NCBI GenBank assembly: GCA_964019415.1
Contig: OZ025871.1
Span: 3,700,129 to 3,764,128 of the forward strand
From: Ianthella basta
Lineage: Eukaryota > Porifera > Demospongiae > Verongiida > Ianthellidae
Direction of reading: 5' to 3'
DNA: 64,000 nt
The notes beneath the pieces were generated by a model. The model saw nothing but the letters and a program-made list of their open reading frames with translations. It searched no databases and had not been told where the DNA came from. The position numbers and the translations under genes were made by a program. Of this stretch, positions 12,609 through 23,200 are shown piece by piece (positions within the stretch are counted from its first letter, which is position 1; each line of letters begins with the position of its first letter).

Positions 12609-13859
12609 AACTGACTTTGCTAGCATGCCAGTACTAGTGCCTAGACTGCAGTAGTCTGCGCTTTTGTCTCCGTATAGCAAATAAGCCCATTGTACCTACT
12701 TGCACCTGTGTCAAGACGGAAGATAAGCATATCAAGCACATAGCTAAGCTCTATCGATTCTGGAGCATTTAGTCCAATGACTTCCGGTACAGCTTGGCTA
12801 AAATGGCGGCCATAAGTGCCCGCTGCATTCCTCGCGTTCCAAGTACGTGTGACACTGCGTACTGAGAAAGAGATCAAGTGAAGACTTGTACGCATTTCCC
12901 TACGGTAAGCTTGTACTTTTCATATTGCGTATCTTTGGGTGGATAAGGATGATTTGTCTAGATAGCTAAGTCGTTTCAGTCCAACCGCGCGAGCTTTATA
13001 GGCGTACCGTACGATCCTATGCCAAGCTAGTCTGTCGGAGCAATCTAATTCCCTGGCACTCACCTCTGAGTGCGTAACTAAGTTTCCTGCTTCTTGATCC
13101 CATAGTATCGACATATCAATTAGTAGGCGACTTGTGCAGCAGTTCAGTATAGCGCACGAGAAGCTGCAGCCGGGCGTACTTGGTCCAAGAGGTTACATGG
13201 CAGGGAGGCTAGTGATGCTTAAAGGTTTTTTTTGCTAAGTAGCTACTACATACAATGTACCTGATGACTGTACTTAAAGATGGTGGAAATTACTTGTCAT
13301 TTGAATTAGTACCTAGCTATAGGCCTGACAACCAACTCTGTGAGCTCAATGAATGTATGTACACATATACGTATTATCACCTCACACATGTATTGCAAAG
13401 CAGAGTTAAGCAAGCAGTCAGATCAATCGGACTGTCTGTCTATATTCTACAGCAGCGATTCAGGGTTCCGTGCTGGACCCACATTAATCTTACACTCAGC
13501 CCCACTTCTGCAAACATGGCTCTGGCACACAATTCTGCATTTCTTGGTTTTACTGACTCAGCACATTTCAAATAGTACCTATACAGTCAATCGTGCTTAC
13601 TGTGGGAAGCTCAGCAGTGCATGTCTATGCTATACTGTCATTATTGCAGAATATATTGCCAGAATCATCAAGCACTAGTGGACTACATGTGAAACAAAGG
13701 CTCTTAGCCCTTTGAGTGGGAAGCTCGCTGACAAATGGTAGCACTGTTTCACCTTGCTCATGTTCAGGTCTGTTGTTTCCAAGTTTCTGAATGCTCTTGC
13801 TGGATGAAAGATGCGAAAATGTGATTTCTGGGCAATTAACAAACTTGTTGTGGCCCTAA
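12609..13859. other. Spacer between EIPR1 and the sulfotransferase; candidate 5-prime exon
   Basis: No conserved coding sequence seen. At 12799-12812 an AAAATGGCGGCCAT word (YY1-type) is followed by a strong GTAAGC donor at 12904. This could be a 5-prime untranslated exon of the sulfotransferase, joining the acceptor at about 15374; the ATG there would open a 20-codon upstream ORF. On the other strand 12895-12641 is open for 84 codons with an Arg/Ser-rich start, but I recognise nothing in it. Confidence 0.35.
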
Positions 13860-14458
13860 CCCTTACAGCCCATTTACACTAGTGGAACAGTTTCATAACT
13901 GGTTATGAGAACTGTTCTATGGATTGGTTCTCATCAGTTCAGCCCCCGTTTACACTAGTTACAGCCGTCAGCGAAACAGGTTTGAGTAATGCAAATAAAG
14001 TGCAAGAAAGGACTATAGTAGTCTCCAACAGACGATTTCCATTGAGTAGGGGCCATATTTCTGAACAAAAGGCACAGTTATCAGTAATTTCCACCTGAGC
14101 AGCCCTCTCCCGTGCACATTTTGATTGAAAAAAAGCACCTCTGCCTCACTCCAGATAACAGCCATGCTTCTACCTGCTTAGAGCACGATACAGGTTGCTA
14201 CTGAAGAACTGAACTACTGAAGCTTCTCTGTGCTCTTCAACTACCTGGTTACGCGCGAGACAAGTGGCGTGAACAGCCACTTACAAACGGTATCATTTTC
14301 ACTAGCAAATGGAATGCTTCTGGACCGTTTTGGACCACCTACTGCCGCATGGAACGGTTCGCTTTAGAACTATTCTAGGCCTGTTTACACTACAGTAAGA
14401 GCCGTTCCGGAACCATTCCAGAATGGTTCCACTGCGTAGTGTAAATGGGCTGTTAGGG
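13860..14458. mobile_element. MITE of about 600 bp with 22-bp terminal inverted repeats
   Basis: The left end (13860-13881, AGCCCATTTACACTA core) and right end (14437-14458) are inverted copies matching at about 21 of 22 positions. A second, weaker inverted pair with GTTTACACTA lies inside (about 13946 and 14376). There is no ORF of transposase type. I do not see a convincing target duplication. Confidence 0.7.
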
Positions 14459-14811
14459 TTCACATGTCACATGATATGATCCTAGGAATCTGAATGGTTC
14501 TCCAAGATCCTGATATGCTGAGTCAACAAAACCAAGAAAAGCACACGTGGCATTGTGTGTCAGACCCTACCTTTCATGGGTGGCAGCCATGTTTGCGGAA
14601 GTGGGGCTGGGCGTGAGACTAGTTCCACATGGGATAAATTGCTGATCATTGAAACTGAGTAGTGTACTTGGCTGTGGCCTATAGTTTGTTTATGGAGCAA
14701 TTCCCTTATTTGGCAACACTTCTTATGATCCCTTATTTGTTTACATACCATAAATGCATGAGTTAATTTGGATATTTCGGGAAAGCATACTTTGTTGTCA
14801 CATGTTTCTGA

Positions 14812-15055
14812 CACAATGATACGAGATTCTTGAGCAAGACACAACTGATAATGATAAATCAATCAAATGCAGGACATTTCGACCCGAAGGTCTTTGTCAA
14901 CTGCGTACAGGATACCTGTTTACCCATCTACCTGATGATACCTGATTACCCATCATCCTGTACGCAGTTGACAAAGACCTTCGGGTCAAAACGTCCTGCA
15001 TTTGATTGATTTATCATTATCAGTTGTGTCTTGCTCAAGAATCTCGTAACATTGT
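14812..15055. repeat. Long hairpin: about 101-bp arms, 41-bp loop
   Basis: 14812-14913 and 14955-15055 are inverted copies with only a few mismatches. Landmark words are ATTCTTGAGCAAGACACAAC in the left arm and GTTGTGTCTTGCTCAAGAAT in the right. It lies 330 bp before the sulfotransferase start codon. It could be a foldback element or MITE, or a transcribed hairpin. Confidence 0.85.
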
Positions 15056-15388
15056 ATTATCAACGCAATTATGAGGCTCTACAATATCATGTTTCTGACA
15101 GTTATAGCTAGGCGGCTTGCTCCTTTTAAAGGAGAGTATTGGGAGAAATCACCATAACAGGTAATCTGTACCCCACTCATGCCCATCTCCCTCACAGCTG
15201 CTGCCTTGTAGATGTCACTGCGAGCCTCTATTATGCACATACTACCTATTAAATAGCTTGTATTCCATTGCACTGCTGGTTTTATTCTTACACAGATTGC
15301 CTTTATACCTTTTACTTTTGATGTTAACCACATTGTGATACTGCATTTTGTATATACTGTTCTTTGTATCATAGGAACCACTGGAGAC

Positions 15389-16708
15389 ATGAATCTTAAG
15401 GTGCTGATGAGATATACATTGTTGGCTGGAGTGGTGTTTTTAATTCTTCTTCTGAATTATTACAGCACATACTCTTTCAGACTGCTAAGCCGTTCCAGTA
15501 CTCAGAAGTATGTTGAGCAGGCTCGTTATACCATTGCTACTGTGAATTCAGAATACAAGAACCATGCAGTACATACCTCTAAGACTTTATCCATAAGCAG
15601 TGCAGCACATTCTAGCCCAGTATTATCAGTGAAAGACACACCATCTCGTCATCTACTGTCACAACTTGATAGCCATGCCACAGATGCCAAGAAGCAATAT
15701 TTAGACAGTGTTATTGCAGACCTGCAAAGGTACCTTCCTTCTGACTTTCTACCTGGCTTCAAAAACCCTTGTTGGTATAGAGGACCAGACCTTGTCTGTC
15801 TCCCATATTTTCTCGTGCTTGGGTTTCCGAAATGTGGAACTACTACATTATGGAATTTGATGAAGAGTCATCAGGACTTTGCCACCCCATTAATGAAAGA
15901 ACCCACGTTTTGGCCTAGAAGAGGGAACTTTAGCAGATATTTGTCAGTGTTTCACCCTGCAGCAGTCACAATTCAGGAGAATCCCGAGAGAAGGATAACT
16001 GGTGACTTTAGTACAGCATTAAGCTGGAACCTACCTTTTGGATTGAGGGATAAACCTGAGTCAACTTTCCCTGATGCAATGCCATATGTTATATCTCGTA
16101 TTTTGCCACAAGCTAAGGCCATCTTCATTGTCAGAGACCCAGTCATGAGGTCGCGGTCACAATTTTATTTCATGGCAAAGCGCTGCTCATCCCTCAATAC
16201 CACTCTCAATGGGCCGGAGTACCTTCACCGGTCATCAATGGATCATCTGCATGCCTTCAGAACTTGCATGCTTGAGAAGGATAGTGATTACTACTGTGCT
16301 CTTAAGTATAGGGCATGGGCACAGCATCAACCTTGTCCAGCCTCTCTGGCAGTTGGTATATCTCTCTATTACATCCACTTATATAAATGGTTCCAGCATT
16401 TTCCACGTGACAATTTTCTCATTCTCAGAACGGAAGACTTGGAGCACAACTCAACTGCTGTTGCAATGGCAATGTTTGAATTCCTTGGTCTACCTCCAAT
16501 AAATGCACAAGGATTGTCAATGCTGCAGAAGCTAGAAGGGCAGAGAAGCAATGCAGTTGAATTTCTTCATAAGGAGACACAAATAGTGGCTGAATTGCAG
16601 CCTACTTACATCTGGCAAGAAACGGTAGAAGCACTTAGAAAGTTCTTTGAGCCCTATAATAGGAAACTGGCAAACCTGCTGAATAATGACATGTATTTAT
16701 TTCATTGA
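15389..16708 (+). CDS. CHST15-like carbohydrate sulfotransferase, single coding exon
   Basis: 439 residues from the ATG at 15389; a splice acceptor just upstream (about 15374) implies a 5-prime untranslated exon. Residues 9-25 form a single hydrophobic signal anchor after a short basic tail, the type II topology of Golgi sulfotransferases. The stem is followed by LPGFKNPCWY and then the PAPS 5-prime phosphosulfate loop GFPKCGTTTL at 145-154. The 3-prime phosphate motif IFIVRDPVMRSRSQFYF is at 245-261, with Arg249 and Ser257. The KEPTFWPRRG and NFLILRTEDL words fit the CHST15 (GalNAc4S-6ST) branch. It should transfer sulfate from PAPS to a glycosaminoglycan or similar glycan in the Golgi lumen; the exact acceptor cannot be inferred. 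It is intact and ends in TGA. Confidence 0.9.
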   Translation: MNLKVLMRYTLLAGVVFLILLLNYYSTYSFRLLSRSSTQKYVEQARYTIATVNSEYKNHAVHTSKTLSISSAAHSSPVLSVKDTPSRHLLSQLDSHATDAKKQYLDSVIADLQRYLPSDFLPGFKNPCWYRGPDLVCLPYFLVLGFPKCGTTTLWNLMKSHQDFATPLMKEPTFWPRRGNFSRYLSVFHPAAVTIQENPERRITGDFSTALSWNLPFGLRDKPESTFPDAMPYVISRILPQAKAIFIVRDPVMRSRSQFYFMAKRCSSLNTTLNGPEYLHRSSMDHLHAFRTCMLEKDSDYYCALKYRAWAQHQPCPASLAVGISLYYIHLYKWFQHFPRDNFLILRTEDLEHNSTAVAMAMFEFLGLPPINAQGLSMLQKLEGQRSNAVEFLHKETQIVAELQPTYIWQETVEALRKFFEPYNRKLANLLNNDMYLFH

Positions 16709-16885
16709 CGTTTGGCTTTGATATGTTTATTTTGTATGATTGTACAGTGATTGTTTCTTTGTGATTGCCATGTACTATAAAAACAACTGCAGAATTTCTG
16801 CAGATTTTATAGCAACAGTTTCTTTGCTGTATACGTCACTCACGTGGCTACACGTGACGTGGATGTGCACGTGCATGATGGCGGC

Positions 16886-17276
16886 GTACCACGGCTGTTT
16901 CGCAGTGGCAATTTAGTTTGTAGCCGCAAATTGGGAATTGGAACCAGGATCTACCCTCCTTCGAAGGAGGCCAGATTTCATCTGCTTTTTCTCCGCGAAT
17001 ACTGAATCAATGCAGATTTAACGCCTTAGTGCAACAGAAATGACAGTTGGCAAGTGAGTTTTAGCCTTTAAAGCGTGTGATATACTGTTGCCATTTCGAA
17101 ATTATAGTCGAGGCTTGCGTATATTAATCTTCTCTTAGCGTCCTTCTGCCAGTTTTCACGCTATCGTGCTATACCTTGACTGAAAGCCCAATGTGTCTAT
17201 AACATGGCAATGAAGGGCTTGTTCTACGGCGCATCGCGGATTTTGCATTATGAGCGCTAGTAACATGGTACATCCT
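16886..17276 (+). repeat. Left arm of inverted duplication, contains putative STK31-like exon 1
   Basis: 391 bp that recur in reverse complement at 18630-19021, roughly 85-90 percent alike by eye. The arm holds a CpG-rich, ATGGCGGC-containing stretch upstream of the candidate start codon at 17040 and the GTGAGT donor at 17054, so it looks like the promoter and first exon of the large gene. Confidence 0.8.
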
Positions 17277-20200
17277 ACTCACATACAGCTAAATGTAGAG
17301 CTGCGCAGTCACCGAGTCAGAGTGGATAGTGTTATGTTAGCCAACCAATCTCTGCATGATAGAAATGTTCTTGGTGCATGGCAGAATGCCTATGTGTGTG
17401 TACTGTACCTTATTTATAAGTATGCATTCGGATTACATACTCATCCAACCTGCACTTGGTTTTGATTTGCAGGGTCATTCCCCTTGTCACAGCTAGTTAT
17501 AGCAGTAGTACGTAGCTAGCTGTGATGTTTTTGTACATGAGTGTGCATAGTTGTATGCTGTTTTCCTTTCTCCAATGTTCTCCTTAGAGTATAGTTTACA
17601 AAGAATGCACTGATCATTAGTCTTGGAGCAGCTATGGTGGATGGTTAGATGCTGCATGTGTGAGAGGATGTTATCTTCCTTTGTAAAGCACAATGGGTAA
17701 TGCATACAAACACTAATACCTTGTGTAACCAGTCTACAAATAGCAGTCTGGCTATGTGAGAATAATGGCACTCGCTACACGACTGGTAGTCCTTTCATGT
17801 GGAGCAAAAGAGTATTTCTAGCTTACTATTACCACCTCCTTAGTTCTCTCCATTTGCCTAAAGTAAATGTTCTCTGTTGGATTCCAAGATCAAACGCACA
17901 ATGCAGTGTGTACAGCCCATAAATCTTATTGTTTTGGATTTATACACATTCAATTGCTTGTGTGGGAGTACTGATCACTAATTACTTTAACTCCTGTATA
18001 ATAGCTGTCACACTCAATGTTCATGCACACAGCACTTGTGGTTTCTGTTCTATTTTACAGGTACACCTGCCCCCTTTTGACTGCTAGTCTTACCATGCAC
18101 ATGTACAGCTCAGCTAAAGCCAACTGTAGTCAACAGAAAGAAAATGTAAGAGAACGCAGAGAACGTAATGTCATAGAACATAATTAATGTCATTTACACT
18201 TGATCAGCTGCATGCGTCATGCAGGAGCTGGACTATCAATTTCTTACCTATTTTTACAGCTTATTGTACCAAGCCAATTTCTAGTAATTATTTATTTTTA
18301 TGTAAGATGGCAAAGTCTTTAATTAGCATGTTCTGTTTTGTTATCTTATGGCTAAATGGTGGCTACCAAAAGTATAAACTATAAAACTGAGCTTAACATG
18401 CACTTACTAGTTTAATCCAGTGGCAAAATATAATAGCACCAAATTAAGGCATGTGCACATAGCTATGCATTCTAGCTCTACGTAGTGCATAAAGTAATAG
18501 ATAGATTTCGCTGAACAGCATATATTCACAGTTAAGTCAGTGTGCCTAATAGTCACACTGTAGTGACACTTTGAGAGTCATGAACGGATGGTATATCATG
18601 TAGTGACCGCGGTGCCCGCACTGCATATCAGGATGTACCATGTTACTAGCGCTCATAGTGCAAAATCCGCGGTGCGCCGTAAAACAAGCCCTTCATTGCC
18701 ATGTTATAGACACATTGGGCTTTCAGCCAAGGTATAGCAAGATAGCGTGAAAACTGGCAGAAGAGCGCTAGGAGACGATTAATATACGCAAGTTCTGGCT
18801 GCAATTTCGCCATGGAGAAAGTATATCACACGCTTTAAAGGCCAAAAATCACTTGCCAGTTGTCATTTCTGTTGCACTACGGCGTTAATTCTGCATCGAT
18901 TCAGTATACGCGGAGAAAAAGCCTACACTTCTGCCCATATGATAAGCCTCGCTGAATGTTCCTGGTTCCCAAACCAAAACTAAGTTGCCATAATTTATGT
19001 GGTGCGAAACAGCCGTGGTACAGTTCCACCTACGATGTCTTTGTGACAAACATCCCCCTATCTGCAAAGAACGTAAAGGTATCGTTCATTAAGCATATCT
19101 TATAGTTGGTGTATTCGCCGGCCAATGTATAAGGTTTCCCAGAATACCCCATTTCATTGGCTTCGAACTGTGTGCGACAAATCGTCGTCTGCTTGCAATT
19201 TCCCACGTGAACTTAACGTACAGTAGCAGTACATGCTCTGTTACCGCCAAGGCATCGCCTACCTTTCACTCACCACGAGCACCTTGGTTGACGGAGCTTC
19301 CTTGCTGTGCAAGGCCAGTGCCATTGATTATGTAGCTAGGTAATCCCTGTGCAGTAGCTTTAGCACAATGTGCATGTATGTCTGTGTGCTTGTATATGTT
19401 ATGCAGGTGGGGCTTAATGGCCTCTTTTCCAAGTATGGGACAGTGGAACGCTTGTCCGTAAGAGAAAAAGACTTCTATCAGACTGCGTATGTTGTGGGCC
19501 TGTTACTGCTGTGGATGCATGGTACCTTGTGTGTAGTCTAGCTCTGGTGAAGAGTCTCACTGCTACTTCCATTATAACTTGTAGGGGTGCTTCTAATCTT
19601 GCCCCCTTGGAACTTCAGCAAGCCATATAGCGACATAGTATCACCCCCCCCCCCCCCCCCCCCCATTCTTGGAACCTTAGTTTTGCCTCCCTCCCCCTCC
19701 AATAATTTCTAAATACAGCACTGATGTCTTATAATTATTTGATTTGGGGAAAGTAACAATTAAACATTTAACTGCAGATCTTCATCAACTGCACTCAAAC
19801 TTCACAGTCAACTGGTGATTAACTCAGTGATTTGTGTACAGGTGAAAAAGGCCCTTGTGGTCGAAATATTTCTGAATGTGTATTGGTTGCTCCTGCTGCA
19901 TTAGTCTTTAACCCGCTGTCCTCTGTCACTGCTACCATTACTGCTTTTGAATGCTCTCTCTTCCATTCCTGAACTCTTACATTGATTCCCAAGTGACAGT
20001 GAGGTCACAGTGGTTACTAGTTATACACCCGAGTCTACTACTGTATAGTGGGAAAATTTTGCGGAAGAAAATTTTGCAATTTCACTCAAAGCCAAGCATT
20101 TCGTGGTTTTAATTTCACGATTCTCAGTATTTTTCGAGATTTACAGCATTAATTTTTGTGATTCCTAGCTGTAAATTAGCCTTATGTTATTTGGAGAGAC

Positions 20201-23200
20201 GACCAGAAGTGTTACTTTTGTAGGTACACAAGGACTGTTGCACAAAATGACACAACTTATGGATGTTCTATACATTGGCCTTCACAGTGCTTTTCACGAT
20301 TTATGGCTTGAGGTGTGGGGTTCAAGTTGCTGATGAAGCACAAGGCAAAGCCGAGTGTTTTATCACGCAACGGACCCCCACACCGAGTGCCATAAATCGT
20401 GTAAAGCACTTCTAGCCCACTTTAAATGATATAGAGTGACTTGCGCAGGTGAATGGTTGTCCTTCGGTCTTCCATTTCCTGATTGCATCATCTGCAAGCC
20501 ATATTTGGTTGATTCCATTGTGTCATCTGTAGTGTGATTGGTTGGTTCAAACTTGCCACACATTCTGGTCAGAAGGAAGGAGTGAAGCGAGTAGCTGTAG
20601 CAGCAGTGGGCGATAACACTCCTCCGCTGGCGAGAAGACTCTCAATGAGCCTTTATAGAACATTTCCGAGCTGTGCTTTGCTCTTTTTATCACAGTAGCA
20701 TTTAAGAGCATCTATTTGCTGCGTTGTTACTGTCCCTATAGCTAGCTCTAGCTAGCTAGTGTGAAGATGCCCACTCGGACTGCCAGTTCAAGAGATGCAA
20801 AGGGACTAGTGAAGCACCCTCCCTCTGTCATTAGAGCACTCATTGCGCCTTTCAGAAGCGAAGTATGGGTAGCAGGCTAGGCTTTCACTTACAGAGTGGC
20901 GAGGTCACACATGGACAGAAATGAAGACGAACTTTCGAAATTCGTGATCTAAGTAGGCCACATTGGACAGGATCCAGGGAAGTGTAAAAAGGGAGCAAGT
21001 TTGAGTGATCGCACTTCTAGCTAGCATTCTTTATGGCACACTTGCATTCTTTAACTTCCATAAAAAGCAGCCATAAAGCACACTGCAGGATTATGCAATA
21101 TAGAATAAAATCCATTTGATCTGCCCACCCAAGTCACTCTATACCACTTTATAGTACAGTGTATGTACATGTATACCTCTTGCTTACAGAAGATCAGAAA
21201 GGGGACCCCCTAGGCTCCTAGCTACCTTCAATGTTGGATAATGTTGTCCTTTCAGTAGACATGAATTTGTCAGTAGGTGAGTTGCTGTGTGCTATGTATT
21301 GGACTCTATTCATTGCATAGGTTTGTGAAGTTTGCTGATGAGGAAGCAGCAAAGAATTCTATTGTCGAAGTGAATGGGAAATACTTCCAGGGAGCCAAGC
21401 TATCTGTATGTGAGCCTGAGCCTAAACAAACTGCATACATAGCTCACTTGCCAAGGATACTTAATCTTCTTTCTTTCCTTCTTAGGTGAGCAAGGGTGCC
21501 TGCTGGGGAGGAGTATCAAGGTATGTATGATTTTAGAGTGTTGTGTGGGAGCTAGATGTCTTTAATGCATTCCGTGAGCTAACTGTTGACCATTAAATTT
21601 GTAACCTCTTCTTTGCTCCATTGCTGTGTAGCTACACCGGGAGGAAGGATTATGGTTATAAGCAGGACTATCAGAAAGAGTGAGATTCTTTTTAGTAGTG
21701 CTGAGTCATATGGTGCTTGTCACAAGTAGGTTGGTTTTCAGTGGGTCTTTTGCATACGTATACTTATGGGTAATCTGCGTTTCCAACACAACAAGGTACA
21801 GTTGATCAATAATCGTGCAAGGACACTTTATCAAGCAGGCTGCAGATCACACAGGAACCTGGCTACCTGCTTAGCCAAAGATTCTGTTCCTTACAGGGAA
21901 GAGCATTGGAATCATTACTTGCATCTTCCTATCTGCACATGTATTGTTTCTACACTAATCACTTTGCCAGAAGTTTGTACATAGTGAAAATGCCCTGAAA
22001 ATGGGCATTTTTGCTGTTTAAAGATTTATATAGAAAGAATTGAGATTATTAAGACAATGACATTTAGGTATATTAGAACGAGAGCACTAAAATGCAGAAC
22101 CCTCGGCGCTGTGTCACACTAAAACCACGTGGAATCTTGCTGACTTCGCTTTTTTTGCCCACCACGTGGACTGTAGCTGACCTCACACTTTGTGCGCACC
22201 TTCCTCACTGCTTAACTCTCTGCTACACGCTGTCCCAGTCCCAGTTACACTTCACAGTGCTGATGATTATGCAGCCCCTGATGCAGCCCTTTGGGCGTTG
22301 CCCAGCCATTTTCTATTGCATAATTTTGGGCCGTACAGCTGTTGCCCTGTGCATCTACTACTACTCACACAGGTTCATTGCACAGTATAGTTCTCCATTT
22401 GGCCCTGTTGACTGGCGGTTGAACACAGTTACTAGCTCTTGAACACAGCCATTTTAGCGCAATCACCTAGATAGTTTAGGAATGAGTGTTGCACTGTAGT
22501 TGTTACTGTCACTCTGAAGCCGCCTCGTAGGCTGTAGAGCGAGAATAAAGTGAGACAGACAAACTCAGATGACTACCGTAACCCTGTGGCGCATGCATGC
22601 CGAGGGTTAAATATGGCAGTTAGCTGTGTATGATTTGGTCAGTTGATACTGCACTTTTGTATTCTGCTGAGTGATTTCAAGATCACCTAACCCATAGCGT
22701 TTAAAGGTGCGCAGTCATGCATGCCATAGACAATGAATCGTAAAATCCGTTAGACCCGAATGATGTATGTATCACAGTATGCAAACGTAGATTAGAGTGT
22801 GGATAAACCCAAATGACTCACGTATGCACCATTGAGAAGAAGCACTTCACTGTGCTAGTTCTGCACACTTGCCTCTTTACAGGACATTTGTTGCAGCAGT
22901 GGCAGAGCTTGTCCCTACTTCTTTGGTTGGCCTTGCATCGCACCCACAACACGCAGTAAAGTATCGTAGTTTGTTGTGGGCATTCACTGTTTTGCCATAG
23001 CCATCAAGCCTGCCCACGCAGAGTCTCGAAATGGCACTTAAATCTTTATGGGTGACAGTGCATGCAGGGTCATCTTCATCTTCACCGTCTCTCTCAGAGA
23101 AAATTGCCAATGTGCTGGACCAATTCTTCATGTGTGCCGCCATTTTTATTTTGGAACTGGCAGTATGGTTAAAATTTTGGGTGTAGTGGTTAATATGACT

